DNA of 64,000 nt. Origin: Eikenella corrodens (lineage in GTDB: Bacteria > Pseudomonadota > Gammaproteobacteria > Burkholderiales > Neisseriaceae). Of this stretch, positions 37,111 through 46,255 are shown in pieces. Positions within the stretch are counted from its first letter, which is position 1. Every line of letters starts with the position of its first letter. The stretch spans positions 1 through 64,000 of the forward strand of contig NZ_LT906482.1 of NCBI RefSeq assembly GCF_900187105.1. The letters are read 5' to 3'. Below the pieces are notes generated by a model. That model was given only the letters and a program-made list of their open reading frames with translations. It had not been told where the DNA came from and did not search any database. A program made the position numbers and the translations under genes.

Positions 37111-38520
37111 ATGCAATTCCATCTCCACTCCGCCGCCCTGCCCGTCGGCCAAGCTGCCCGCCTGTTTTTGTGCACCGCCGCCCCGGCCGATGAAACCGCC
37201 GCCCTGCTCTACGGCACGCTCACCGAAAGCGAACCCTTCGCCGTCGCCCGCACGCCCGCCAACGGCAGCTTGGCCGACACCGCCGTACTCAAACTCGACA
37301 ACACGGGGCGCGATACGCTGGCCAAAGCCTTCCGCCATGCCGCCGGTTGGGCACAGAAACAGCCCGTGCTTGCCATCGACTTAAGCGCCTTCTCCGCCGC
37401 CGAATTGGCCAACGCTCTCAATGTACTCACTATCGCGCTGGGCGAAGCCGTATACCGTTTCGACCGCTTCAAAAAAACTGCCAAACCCGCCGCCCTGCAA
37501 CAGGCTGATTTCTATGCTCCCGCAGCCGACCAATCCGCCCAAGATGCACTCAGCCGCGCCCAAGCCCTGCTGCACGGCATCAATCTGTGCAAAGACCTCG
37601 GCAACACCGCCGGCAACATCTGTACGCCCACCTATTTGGCCAATACCGCCCACGCCGAAGCCCAAGCCGCCGGTGCGTCTGCCAAAATCCTCGGTGCCAA
37701 CTACATCCGCGAATACATGGGATCATTCTGGTCGGTAGCCAAAGGCAGCGCCCAAGAGCCGCGCCTCATCGAGCTTTCTTATTTCGGTGCGCCCGATAAG
37801 AACGCTGCGCCCGTCGTACTCGTGGGCAAAGGCGTAACCTTCGACAGCGGCGGCATTTCCCTCAAGCCCGGTGCCGAAATGGACGAAATGAAATTCGATA
37901 TGTGCGGCGCCGCCAGCGTAATCGGCACCTTCATTGCCGCCGCCCGCGCCAAACTGCCCATCAACCTCATCGCCGTCGCCCCCGCCTGCGAAAACATGCC
38001 CGATGCCGCCGCCAACAAACCCGGCGACATCGTAACCGCCATGGACGGCACCACCATCGAAATCCTCAACACCGATGCCGAAGGCCGCCTGATCCTGTGC
38101 GACGCCCTCACCTATGCCGCCCAATTCAAGCCCGCCGCCCTCATCGACGTGGCCACCCTCACCGGCGCCTGCGTCATCGCGCTGGGCAGCGCCGCCAGCG
38201 GCCTGGTGGCCAACAATCAGGAACTGGCCGACAGCCTGCTCGCAGCAGCCCGCCAAAGCGGTGACAAAGCCTGGCAGCTACCCTTGTTTGAAGAATACAG
38301 TGAGCAGCTCAAATCCAACTTTGCCGACCTGCAAAATATCGGCGGCCGCCCCGCCGGCACCCTCACCGCCGCCGCCTTCCTCGCCCACTTCACCCAAGAG
38401 CAAACCTGGGCGCACCTCGACATCGCCGGCACTGCCTGGAAATCCGGCAAAGAAAAAGGTGCCACCGGCCGCCCCGTGCCGCTCTTATGGCAATACCTCT
38501 GCAACCTAGCAGGCGTATAA
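37111..38520 (+). CDS. pepA: Leucyl aminopeptidase (M17 family)
   Basis: This 469-residue cytosolic dizinc aminopeptidase removes N-terminal residues. The C-terminal catalytic domain is complete. [37 protein letters not shown] carries the metal-binding Lys and Asp residues. The signature [17 protein letters not shown] carries Asp, Glu and the catalytic Arg. The end, [25 protein letters not shown], fits the family. The N-terminal domain is shorter than in E. coli PepA, as in a common M17 branch. A DUS-flanked single-gene unit. Confidence 0.93.
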   Translation: MQFHLHSAALPVGQAARLFLCTAAPADETAALLYGTLTESEPFAVARTPANGSLADTAVLKLDNTGRDTLAKAFRHAAGWAQKQPVLAIDLSAFSAAELANALNVLTIALGEAVYRFDRFKKTAKPAALQQADFYAPAADQSAQDALSRAQALLHGINLCKDLGNTAGNICTPTYLANTAHAEAQAAGASAKILGANYIREYMGSFWSVAKGSAQEPRLIELSYFGAPDKNAAPVVLVGKGVTFDSGGISLKPGAEMDEMKFDMCGAASVIGTFIAAARAKLPINLIAVAPACENMPDAAANKPGDIVTAMDGTTIEILNTDAEGRLILCDALTYAAQFKPAALIDVATLTGACVIALGSAASGLVANNQELADSLLAAARQSGDKAWQLPLFEEYSEQLKSNFADLQNIGGRPAGTLTAAAFLAHFTQEQTWAHLDIAGTAWKSGKEKGATGRPVPLLWQYLCNLAGV

Positions 38521-38535
38521 GGCAGCAGTCATAAG

Positions 38536-38573
38536 TTTCAGGTAGCCTGTGGCAAGAAGCAGGCTACCTGAAA
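38536..38573 (+). terminator. Inverted DUS pair after pepA
   Basis: TTTCAGGTAGCCT (38536-38548) and AGGCTACCTGAAA (38561-38573), 15 bp after the stop. Confidence 0.6.
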
Positions 38574-38610
38574 AATAAGCCATCATCTCCAAACTAGTAA
38601 AGAAAACGTC

Positions 38611-40347
38611 ATGCTCCCAAATCACTTAAAACTCACTGCCATCCTACTTGCCCTCTCTGCTGCCCTGGCCGTTGCGCCAGCATCAGCCAAACCAAACATA
38701 CTGCCGAACCAAACTACCCAAAACACCGGCCAACGCAGCCGCCCGAGCGCCGAAGAGCTGCTCAAAGAATACGGTGCAGAAAACAACCCGGCCTTCCAAA
38801 ACCTGCTCGGCAATATCTACGCTTCTGACCAAGCAGGCCCTCCCGACTACGCCCAGGCCAAAGCTATGTTTGAACGTTCCGCCAATGCAGGTGATGCCGA
38901 AGGCCAAGCCTCGCTCGGCGTGATGTATTACCAAGGCCTCGGCGTGCCGCAAGACTACCAGCAAGCCAAATTCTGGCTGGAAAAGGCCGCTGCCCAAGAC
39001 CAGGCCGATGCCCAAACCCTGCTCGGCAGCCTGTACGACAACGGCTGGGGAGTGAAACAAGATTTTGTCCAAGCCCGCGCCTGGTACGAAAAAGCCGCCG
39101 CGCAAAACGAGCCCGCCGCACAAAACAACCTCGGCCTCATGTATTACGAAGGCAGGGGCGTACCGCAAGACTATGCCCGAGCCAAAACGTGGCTGGAAAA
39201 AGCCGCCAACCAAGGCCTGCCGCAAGCCCAGTTTGCCCTCGGCGACCTGTACGAATCCGGCCAAGGCGTTCCGCAAAGCTACCGACAGGCACACCTTTGG
39301 TACGGCAAGGCCGCCGCGCAAGGCAATTCCGACGGCCAAAACATGCTCGGACTACTTTATATGCAGGGATACGGTGTAAAACAAGATTACGCCCAAGCCC
39401 GTACATGGTTTGAAAAAGCTGCCGCACAAGGCAATGCTGATGCACAAATCAACCTTGGTATGCTGTATTACAACGGCAGAGGCGTGAATCAAAACTATAC
39501 CCAAGCAAAGATCTGGATTGAAAAAGCTGCAGCCCAAAATAATGTCGACGGACAATACAGCCTAGGCGTACTCTACAACAATGGCGAAGGGGTCGAGCAA
39601 GATTATGCTCAAGCCCACTATTGGTATGAAAAAGCTGCTGCTCAAAACCACCCCGAAGCACAAAACAGCCTCGGCATAATGTATTACGCAGGCCACGGGG
39701 TTCCACAAGACTATGCCCAAGCACGCATGTGGTTTGAAAAAGCCGCTGCCCAAAACCATGCCGATGGACAATACTACCTAGGCTTGCTCTACGACAACGG
39801 CCATGGGGTTCCACAAGACTATACCCAAGCACGTATGTGGTTTGAAAAAGCCGCTGCCCAAAACCACCCAGATGCACAAAACAATCTTGGCGCCATGTAT
39901 TATGAAGGCCAAGGGGTAACGCAAAACTATACTCAGGCACGCATATGGTTTGAAAAAGCCGCTGCTCAAAATCTGCCCGAGGCACAAACCTTCCTAGGCA
40001 ATATATATAAACTCGGTCAGGGAGTGCCTCAAAACTACCGGCAAGCACGCTACTGGTATGAAAAAGCGGCTTTCCAAGGCTTCGCTACTGCCCAATATGA
40101 TCTCGGCCTGCTATATTACGAAGGCAACGGTGTGCCTAAAAACTATACCCAAACTAGGATATGGTTGGAAAAAGCTGCTGTCCAAGGACTCCCGCAGGCA
40201 CAATCCGACCTAGGTGCTATCTACGAACTGGGTCTGGGCGTGCCAAAAAATCATGCCCAAGCCCGATACTGGTATACCAAAGCCGCTATCCAAGGCGATG
40301 ACGATGCACAAGCCGCCCTAGAGAAGTTGCAGCATACAGGGCATTAA
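38611..40347 (+). CDS. Secreted Sel1-repeat (SLR) protein with 14 repeats
   Basis: This 578-residue protein has a signal peptide (LTAILLALSAALAVAPASA, cleavage near residue 27) and 14 tandem 36-residue Sel1-like repeats. Each follows the pattern YAQAxxWxEKAAAQNxxxAQxxLGxxYxxGxGVPQD. SLR proteins form helical solenoids that bind proteins and may act in envelope or host contacts. Repeats 9 and 10 are almost identical (RMWFEKAAAQNH...), suggesting recent duplication. The 5' half uses GC-rich codons like the neighbours, while the second half is visibly AT-richer. The binding partner is unknown. Confidence 0.9.
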   Translation: MLPNHLKLTAILLALSAALAVAPASAKPNILPNQTTQNTGQRSRPSAEELLKEYGAENNPAFQNLLGNIYASDQAGPPDYAQAKAMFERSANAGDAEGQASLGVMYYQGLGVPQDYQQAKFWLEKAAAQDQADAQTLLGSLYDNGWGVKQDFVQARAWYEKAAAQNEPAAQNNLGLMYYEGRGVPQDYARAKTWLEKAANQGLPQAQFALGDLYESGQGVPQSYRQAHLWYGKAAAQGNSDGQNMLGLLYMQGYGVKQDYAQARTWFEKAAAQGNADAQINLGMLYYNGRGVNQNYTQAKIWIEKAAAQNNVDGQYSLGVLYNNGEGVEQDYAQAHYWYEKAAAQNHPEAQNSLGIMYYAGHGVPQDYAQARMWFEKAAAQNHADGQYYLGLLYDNGHGVPQDYTQARMWFEKAAAQNHPDAQNNLGAMYYEGQGVTQNYTQARIWFEKAAAQNLPEAQTFLGNIYKLGQGVPQNYRQARYWYEKAAFQGFATAQYDLGLLYYEGNGVPKNYTQTRIWLEKAAVQGLPQAQSDLGAIYELGLGVPKNHAQARYWYTKAAIQGDDDAQAALEKLQHTGH

Positions 40348-40357
40348 AGCCAACAAT

Positions 40358-40393
40358 TTTCAGGTAGCCTCTTCCTAATGAGGCTACCTGAAA
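40358..40393 (+). terminator. Inverted DUS pair after the Sel1 gene
   Basis: TTTCAGGTAGCCT (40358-40370) and AGGCTACCTGAAA (40381-40393), 10 bp after the stop. Confidence 0.6.
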
Positions 40394-40472
40394 ATACAAC
40401 ACCAATAAAATCAAGCTGAACAATAATACGCTCACACCCCCCCAGCAAACCAACCGTATCTTCACCAGAACC

Positions 40473-40987
40473 ATGATGAAAAAACTCACTCCCATCCTTA
40501 TCCTCACCGCTACCATCAGCGCCGCTCATGCCGCGCCTCTCAACGAAGCCCAACTTGCCGGCCAATGGCGTTGCACCACAGAATACCCCAGCATCTATGC
40601 CACCGTTACCGACAGCCTCACCCTCCGCCCCAACACTACGCCAACAGTATTGGCGACTATACCTTCCGCCGCCAAGGCCTTGACTTCCGTTTCCAGCAAA
40701 GCGCCACTGGCACCTGGCAACTATCCAACGATACCCTGATCCTCGTCTGGAACAGCAACCGTGCCCGCCCGCAGCATGATGCTGCTACCCGCCAAACCAT
40801 CGGCAACAATCCAGAGCTCCGTAACATAGAGCACCGCATCGCCACCATCCTCGATAGTGATCGCCAGGCCAAAACCATCGTCCTGCGCATCGACAGCCTC
40901 GATGCCAGCACCATGCGTCAAACCCAAATCGACGACCAAATCGGTCAAGAAATGGCACAAAGCATCTGCCGCCGTTTGCCGAACTGA
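40473..40987 (+). pseudogene. Frameshifted small exported protein
   Basis: Two overlapping frames together describe one protein. The first frame (from 40473) encodes a signal peptide (MMKKLTPILILTATISAAHAA) and QLAGQWRCTTEYPSIYATVTDSLTLRPN, then runs into unrelated sequence and stops at 40739. The frame shifted by one base carries on from about 40634 with YANSIGDYTFRRQGLDFRFQQ...TLILVW and a helical end QEMAQSICRRLPN, stopping at 40987. One missing base near 40633-40636 (in the AACACTAC stretch) would explain this. It could be a real mutation, a phase-variable site or a sequencing error. Function unknown. Confidence 0.7.
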
Positions 40988-41152
40988 AGCTTGAGCAAAA
41001 CCAGCCAGCTGAGCATCTGCTCACCCATACTAGGCAAACGCCCAACCCTTTCATTCACATCTGCTCTGTTTTATTTTCCATTTTTCAGGTAGCATCCCGC
41101 CCCCCGAAAAGGCTACCTGAAATACAACTTCCATTTCAACTCAAGGATTTTC

Positions 41153-41518
41153 ATGAAAAAACTACTTCCCCTCCTGCTTGCCCTCTCAGCCCTGCCCACT
41201 GAGCTCTATGCCGCGCCGGCCGACGATGCCGCGCGCATTAGTACGCTGGAGCGGCGCATTGCCGATTTGGAAGCACGCATTGCCGTGTTGGAACGCAATC
41301 AATCTGCCCGCAACGGCAATGTTCGCGAAGTCATCATTGAGCACCGCACAGGCCGCAATCCTGCTTATGTGTGTAGCGTTACCCCGTTTAGCAAAACCTA
41401 TGAAGCCACCAGCCACAACGAAGGCCTCGCACGCACTCAGGTCCGCCGCGCCTGCCAGGCTGAACAAAACGCAATTTTCTGCGAGGATTCCGATATTAAA
41501 TGCCGCCGTTATGATTGA
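41153..41518 (+). CDS. Small exported coiled-coil protein
   Basis: This 121-residue protein has a signal peptide (MKKLLPLLLALSALPTELYA, cleavage about residue 21). A short coiled coil follows (ARISTLERRIADLEARIAVLERNQ, about 27-50). A small C-terminal domain has four Cys (YVCSVTPF, RRACQAEQNAIFCEDSDIKCRRYD) that may form disulfides in the periplasm. No family was recognised. Its stop codon lies at the left edge of a degenerate Correia-like repeat, so the natural C-terminus may have been altered. Confidence 0.7.
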   Translation: MKKLLPLLLALSALPTELYAAPADDAARISTLERRIADLEARIAVLERNQSARNGNVREVIIEHRTGRNPAYVCSVTPFSKTYEATSHNEGLARTQVRRACQAEQNAIFCEDSDIKCRRYD

Positions 41519-41605
41519 TTCGGACAAGTGTGGCCATCGCTAATCAAATGGCAATCAATACAAGGCGAGCCAACGCTGTCGCAGAAGTTAAATGGATTGG
41601 CTATA
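41510..41605. mobile_element. Degenerate Correia-like remnant
   Basis: CAAGGCGAGCCAACGCTGT at 41561-41579 matches 18 of 19 bases of the intact Correia element at 11503-11521. A GGACAAG block lies exactly 39 bp before it in both places. The right end finishes with CTATA at nearly the same distance. The rest has diverged. Confidence 0.45.
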
Positions 41606-41620
41606 AGGCTCAATAAAAAT

Positions 41621-41702
41621 AGGCTACCTGAAAGCATAGCTCCAATCGAGCTAAACCTTTCAGGTAGCCTATTTCTCTTGGCGCAACGTTTTCAGGTAGC
41701 CT
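41621..41702. terminator. eikDUS cluster between convergent genes
   Basis: Copies at 41621-41633, 41658-41670 (inverse) and 41690-41702 (inverse). The last overlaps the end of the PAP2 gene. The first two can form a terminator hairpin. Confidence 0.6.
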
Positions 41703-42276
41703 TTTTATCTTGAATGGCAAACTGGCCATCCGCCGAATCAAGCCAGCGCATCCACAACGGGCGCAAGCCATACTTTACGGTTAAAGCTGCCAGCAAACCC
41801 ACCAGCAGCGTCCCGGCCATATCCAGCGGCCAATGCACGCCCAGATACACCCGCGACCACGCCACGCTCATTGCCACCATCAAACCGGCCACGCCCACCA
41901 GCCGAGTTGGGGCAAACAGGCACATGCTCATCAACGGGGCAGCCAGCGAAGTCATGTGTTTGCTGGGGAAAGATGAAGTTACGCTGTGCGCCAAAAAATT
42001 AGTGCCCAACTGCATATCAAACGGCCGCGGCACATGCCAGCCTTTACGGATCAGATAGGTTGCCGCCATGCCTAACAGCAGGCTGCACAATACATTCAGC
42101 CAAACAACTCGCCGACGCCGATGTTTCCAAACCAAATAAACCGCCACCGCAGCCAGCGTGATGGCGGTTAAATACTCCGCTATCAGCAAAGCAATCACTA
42201 TGGCGCCGGGATGGTCATCATGATCGGCATTAATAAACAGAAACAAGGATTGGTTGATCGCGTGCAAAAACTCCAT
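41692..42276 (-). CDS. PAP2-family phosphatase, undecaprenyl-diphosphatase-like
   Basis: This 194-residue membrane protein has the three PAP2 motifs: KxxxxxRP as RKGWHVPRPF, PSGH-like as SSFPSKHMTSL, and SRxxxxxHxxxD as SRVYLGVHWPLD. Key Lys, Arg, His and Asp residues are in place. BcrC-type members recycle undecaprenyl diphosphate for peptidoglycan synthesis. The start ATG at 42276 (MEFLHAINQSLFLFIN) is chosen over one seven codons upstream because GAGAGG sits seven bases before it. BcrC versus another lipid-phosphatase role cannot be settled here. Confidence 0.88.
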   Translation of the reverse strand: MEFLHAINQSLFLFINADHDDHPGAIVIALLIAEYLTAITLAAVAVYLVWKHRRRRVVWLNVLCSLLLGMAATYLIRKGWHVPRPFDMQLGTNFLAHSVTSSFPSKHMTSLAAPLMSMCLFAPTRLVGVAGLMVAMSVAWSRVYLGVHWPLDMAGTLLVGLLAALTVKYGLRPLWMRWLDSADGQFAIQDKKAT

Positions 42277-42532
42277 GCCCAGCCCTCTCAAGATCATTCA
42301 GATAAATCGAACTATACTTATCTATAATTAGCAAAGAATTAGGGAATATTTAAGCTTATTTAACCCGACAACCATGTATAACCATATTCCACCTTTACAC
42401 TGCCATGGATAGCAGCTGACGCAACAAGCTGCCGCCAAACCATATTCCGCAGAATTTTGCTGCGTTTTTCAAATATCTGGGCCACTCCTAATTGAACCGC
42501 ACCATATTCTCATTTCTGCCACACATACCAAA
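42277..42532. other. Intergenic region between the PAP2 and NCS2 genes
   Basis: An AT-rich stretch, about 42300-42360, holds the likely PAP2 promoter on the minus strand (for example TATAAT-like elements near 42312-42326). Otherwise no gene or repeat was identified. Confidence 0.35.
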
Positions 42533-42560
42533 AGGCTACCTGAAAACTTTCAGGTAGCCT
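42533..42560 (-). terminator. DUS-pair terminator of the NCS2 gene
   Basis: AGGCTACCTGAAA (42533-42545) and complement (42548-42560) form a tight hairpin flanked by AAA/TTT, 26 bp past the NCS2 stop on the minus strand. Confidence 0.7.
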
Positions 42561-42586
42561 TTTTCTCTCTGCTATTCAAACGTGCC

Positions 42587-43924
42587 TTATGCGCCCAAGA
42601 ACCAGAATTTCAATACCCACAGCACAGCCACGCCCCACACCATGGGCGGTACATCGCGGGATCGGCCACAACACAGTTTCACCAAGGCATAGCTGATGAA
42701 GCCCATGGCGATACCGTCGGCAATCGAATAGGAGAAAGGCATAAACACCATGGTGAGGAAGGCAGGTGCGGCTTCAGTCATGTCGTTCCAGTCGATTTCC
42801 GTGGCCGAACGCATCATGTGGATGCCGATATACAGCAGCGCGGGCGCGGTGGCGAAGGCGGGCACGGCTTCGGCCAGCGGTGAAAACCACAGGCAGGCGA
42901 GCATCAGTACGCCCACGGTAACGGCAGTAAGCCCGGTGCGGCCGCCCGCAGCCACGCCGGAGGCGCTTTCCACATAAGGCGTGGTGGAGGAAGTACCCAG
43001 CGCCGCCCCAGCCACGATGGCCACGGAATCGGCAAACAGGGCTTTTTTCAGGCGCGGCAGCTTGCCGTTTTCCAACAGGCCAGCACGGTGCGCCACGCCC
43101 ACCAGCGTGCCGGTGCTATCAAACAAATCTACCAGGAAAAATACGAAAATCACCGCAATCAGGCTACCTGAAAACAGATGGTTGAAATCCATCTGCATAA
43201 AGGTGGGCGCCACGCTGGGAATAGCCGATACCACGCGCTCGAAGCGGGTCAGCCCCAGCGGCACCGCCAGCAGGGTAACGCCCAAAATGCCGATGATGAT
43301 GGCGCCGCGCACGCGGAAATAATCCAGCACCACGATGATGAAAAAGCCCAGCAACGCCAATAGCATCGGCCAGTTCGGCGTGTACACGCCCGGCTGCCCT
43401 TCCACCGGCAGGCGGAATTCGCCCATATGCACCAACGTGGCCTCATTGCCCACCACCACGCCCGAGCCTTTGAGTGCAATCAGCGCCAAAAACAGGCCTA
43501 TGCCGGCGGCAATCGCCATTTTCAAGCTCATCGGCAGCGCGTTCACCAGCATTTCGCGCACCCTCAAAAAGCTGAACAAAATAAAGATGATGCCGGACAC
43601 AAACACCGCCGCCAGCGCCACCTGCCACGGCACGCCCATGCCTTTAACCACGCTGAAGGTGAAATAGGCATTCAGCCCCATGCCGGGCGCCAGCGCAATC
43701 GGATAATTGGCCAGCGCGCCCATAATCAGGCAGCCGATGGCGGCGGAAATACAGGTAGCCACGAACACCGCACCAAAATCCATCCCCGCCTGCGACAGGG
43801 TGTGCGGATTCACCACGACGATGTAGCACATGGTGAGGAAGGTGGTCAGCCCCGCCATCAGCTCGGTGCGGACGGTGGTTTGGTTTTCGGAAAGTTTGAA
43901 ATAACGGTCTAGAAAGGATTGCAT
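42587..43924 (-). CDS. NCS2 family purine permease (adenine/guanine/hypoxanthine type)
   Basis: This 445-residue polytopic proton symporter opens with LDRYFKLSENQTTVRTELMAGLTTFLTMCYIVVVNPHTLSQAGMD, the AzgA/GhxP-type start. It contains ALAPGMGLNAYFTFSVVKGMGVPWQVALAAVFVSGIIF, then VFFLVDLFDSTGTLVGVAHRAGLL and GTSSTTPYVESASGVAAGGRTGLTAVTVGVL. These are signatures of the guanine/hypoxanthine/adenine (not xanthine/uracil) NCS2 branch. It is a single-gene unit with an internal eikDUS (about 43163) and DUS sites either side. Confidence 0.92.
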   Translation of the reverse strand: MQSFLDRYFKLSENQTTVRTELMAGLTTFLTMCYIVVVNPHTLSQAGMDFGAVFVATCISAAIGCLIMGALANYPIALAPGMGLNAYFTFSVVKGMGVPWQVALAAVFVSGIIFILFSFLRVREMLVNALPMSLKMAIAAGIGLFLALIALKGSGVVVGNEATLVHMGEFRLPVEGQPGVYTPNWPMLLALLGFFIIVVLDYFRVRGAIIIGILGVTLLAVPLGLTRFERVVSAIPSVAPTFMQMDFNHLFSGSLIAVIFVFFLVDLFDSTGTLVGVAHRAGLLENGKLPRLKKALFADSVAIVAGAALGTSSTTPYVESASGVAAGGRTGLTAVTVGVLMLACLWFSPLAEAVPAFATAPALLYIGIHMMRSATEIDWNDMTEAAPAFLTMVFMPFSYSIADGIAMGFISYALVKLCCGRSRDVPPMVWGVAVLWVLKFWFLGA

Positions 43925-43994
43925 GATGCTTCAAGTGTGGTTGGGAAAAAGGGTTGAGATAAAGGGTTCTTGCAGGATTAAGCTCCGGTTTTAT

Positions 43995-44037
43995 TTTCAG
44001 GTAGCCTCAAGGGTTGCCTGCGGAAGGCTACCTGAAA
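43995..44037. repeat. Inverted eikDUS pair
   Basis: TTTCAGGTAGCCT (43995-44007) and AGGCTACCTGAAA (44025-44037), between the NCS2 start and the small exported-protein gene. It probably terminates the latter, read on the minus strand. Confidence 0.6.
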
Positions 44038-44045
44038 ACTATCTG

Positions 44046-44555
44046 CTATCGATCTTTGCTGCCGGGAAGCAAGGCTAACCGCGCCATCCATTCGGCAATC
44101 TGTTCTGCTTCGGCAGCCTGCCGGGGGTGGCCGGTTATCCAAGATTGTGTTTGCTCGTGTAGCGGCATAATCGGCTGTTTGTCGTTTGACTGCTCCAGCG
44201 TTTGTCGCATGAGGATCCGTCCGGCAATATCGCGATAAGCGCATAAATCTGCTTGATTTTCCGCATAGCATTGCACAATATAGCCAACAAACTGCCGCAT
44301 TACCCGCCCGCGAATTTCGCTCTCCCAGCGGGTCGCCTGCTGTTTGTCCGCAAGCAGCCGGTCGAACTCTCTCTGCTGCTCCGGCGTCATGGCAAGAACA
44401 TGATCCACTACCAGGCTGGATGCTTGATCACCCAAATATTGGGTGGCCATCCGTGCCTGCCGGGCAAACACCAACTGATCAAGCCGTTCGGTATCCTTCG
44501 CATAAGCCGGCGCAAGCAAGCATAGCAATAATGCCGCCGCCATCATCTGCTTCAT
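44046..44555 (-). CDS. Small exported protein, paralogue of 46256-46738
   Basis: This 169-residue protein has signal peptide MKQMMAAALLLCLLAPAYA. The mature part is helical with two Cys in QCYAENQADLCAYRD and a C-terminal HEQTQSWITGHPRQAAEAEQIAEWM. The same pattern (RCYAGNAARLCAYRD...NAQTHAWIRQNPRLSEQAAAEI) occurs in the gene at 46256. The start at 44555 is chosen because it gives a proper signal peptide; GGAGG lies further upstream with an eikDUS between it and the ATG. Function unknown. Confidence 0.75.
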   Translation of the reverse strand: MKQMMAAALLLCLLAPAYAKDTERLDQLVFARQARMATQYLGDQASSLVVDHVLAMTPEQQREFDRLLADKQQATRWESEIRGRVMRQFVGYIVQCYAENQADLCAYRDIAGRILMRQTLEQSNDKQPIMPLHEQTQSWITGHPRQAAEAEQIAEWMARLALLPGSKDR

Positions 44556-44652
44556 CACTTTCAGGTAGCCTCCGTCTCTTTTGCTTTGTGTTTGACGAGT
44601 TATAAAGGCTACCTGAAAACGTCTGCCGAACATTTTTCAGATAGCCCAGTAG

Positions 44653-46143
44653 TTAACCGCGCGGCTGGCGTACGGTTTTATCCATCCAATCAAACAGTTC
44701 ATCTAAGTCGTAATCGCCGCTGTGCGGTACATCCCACGGCAGGGCGAAATCCACCCGTTTGCCGCTGTTTTGCAGCTTGGCAGTGAGGATGGCGGCTATG
44801 GCCAGCGAGGTATCGCTATCGGCCGTGCCAACGCGGATACGCCAATGCTGTGGTGTGGTGTGGCGGCTAATGTAGTGCATCGGGTTCATCAGCTTCACTG
44901 TCTGCGGGTCGGCCAAGGTGGCTTGCGCATTGGCGCGGTGTTGGTAGGAGAAGGCGGTGAAGTGCTGTTTGTTGGTGGTGGCGGTGCCAAACAGTTGGTT
45001 TTCGCCGCTGCTCAAATCCAGCGCATCGAAAGCAGGCGGGGTTTTCTGGCGGCCGGTGGCGCGGGCATAGGCGGCAAAGTCCACGGCACTCACTTTGCCG
45101 TTGCGGATAGTGAGCCAGTTGCGGTTGCTCAAGTCTTTGCCTGCATCCAGCTGGCTTTGGGCTGAACGGCGCAGGAAGGAGACAACATAGTTTTTGAAGC
45201 TGCCGTTGCCCTGCGCATCTAACCGCAGTGCCCGGCCTTGCAAATCACGCAGGCGCAGGCTGTTCACATAGGCTGGGAATTGGGCTTTAAGGCTACCTGA
45301 AATTTGGATTTGCTCATTGGTGAGCGTACCGTTTACCAATTTACGTTCAACGTGGTAATCGATCATCGAAATATCCATTTTTTGGTAGTCATTCACGCCG
45401 TTAAACTGCCATTCATAGGCAGCATCAGCATGATCTAAAATGGAAATCGGGCAATAGGCGGAAACGGCAAAAATATGGTCTTTGGCCGGAGCGGCACCAA
45501 GCTGTTGCAGATAGGGCTCGTAGTCGGCCTGATTACCGCTGGCACCAAGCAACACAGATAAAGCCCCGCCCGCGCTGGTACCGTTGGAGATGATTTTTTC
45601 GGCATCACCGGCCATCACCGCATCGTTGAAACGCAGGTAACGCACGGCTGCTTTCAAATCAACAATCGCGGCAGGCGCTTTACCGGTGGCGGCGGTGCGG
45701 CCGCGCGCGCCGGGCGAGGCTACCACATAACCTCTGGCCAAAGCAGCCTGCATGGCGTCAACCTGCCCTTCTTTGCTTGGGCCGAAACCACCCTTCCCCG
45801 GCACACCAGCTTTGGCCGGCATATAGCCGCCGATTTGGTTGGGCAGGAAGATAGGCGCGGTTTGCGCGGTGTAGCCGTTGATGCTGCCACCGTTGAAATA
45901 GGCTTCGGGGATGTAGATATTGATGGTTTGATAAGCACTGTCGACCGGATTAGCCACATACACGATATTTTCATAAGCACGATAGGCCACGGTTTGGCCG
46001 TTTACTACGGTGCTTTGGCGGGTGTAGGTTTGAGTGCGGAAATCGAGGCCGTACCCTTGGCTGACTTCGATAGTTTTTGCCGCACCGCTGCCACAAGCCA
46101 ACGCCAAGATACCGGCCAACAGGGCGGGTTTGAATTTCATCAT
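44653..46143 (-). CDS. Subtype-B tannase/feruloyl-esterase-like hydrolase
   Basis: This 496-residue exported alpha/beta hydrolase has a signal peptide (about residues 1-22). The nucleophile motif is GTSAGGALSVLLG (188-200, Ser190), as in bacterial subtype-B tannases. The oxyanion/charge-relay region is RIRVGTADSDTSLAIAAILTAKL with the likely Asp. The final His is in LPWDVPHSGDYDLDELFDWMD. YENIVYVANPVDSAYQTINIYIPEAYF is typical of the family N-terminus. Such enzymes release gallic acid from plant tannins. The real substrate in a host-associated bacterium is uncertain. It lies between two paralogous small exported-protein genes on the same strand. Confidence 0.85.
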   Translation of the reverse strand: MMKFKPALLAGILALACGSGAAKTIEVSQGYGLDFRTQTYTRQSTVVNGQTVAYRAYENIVYVANPVDSAYQTINIYIPEAYFNGGSINGYTAQTAPIFLPNQIGGYMPAKAGVPGKGGFGPSKEGQVDAMQAALARGYVVASPGARGRTAATGKAPAAIVDLKAAVRYLRFNDAVMAGDAEKIISNGTSAGGALSVLLGASGNQADYEPYLQQLGAAPAKDHIFAVSAYCPISILDHADAAYEWQFNGVNDYQKMDISMIDYHVERKLVNGTLTNEQIQISGSLKAQFPAYVNSLRLRDLQGRALRLDAQGNGSFKNYVVSFLRRSAQSQLDAGKDLSNRNWLTIRNGKVSAVDFAAYARATGRQKTPPAFDALDLSSGENQLFGTATTNKQHFTAFSYQHRANAQATLADPQTVKLMNPMHYISRHTTPQHWRIRVGTADSDTSLAIAAILTAKLQNSGKRVDFALPWDVPHSGDYDLDELFDWMDKTVRQPRG

Positions 46144-46255
46144 GTCATCCCTTTCTACATGCTCGAAAAGCGTGATTGTACGCCTAAAACGCTAACAGGC
46201 TACCTGAAAATATGTACCTCAAATCAGTGGCAAGCAAATACCGAAGCGCACTGAT

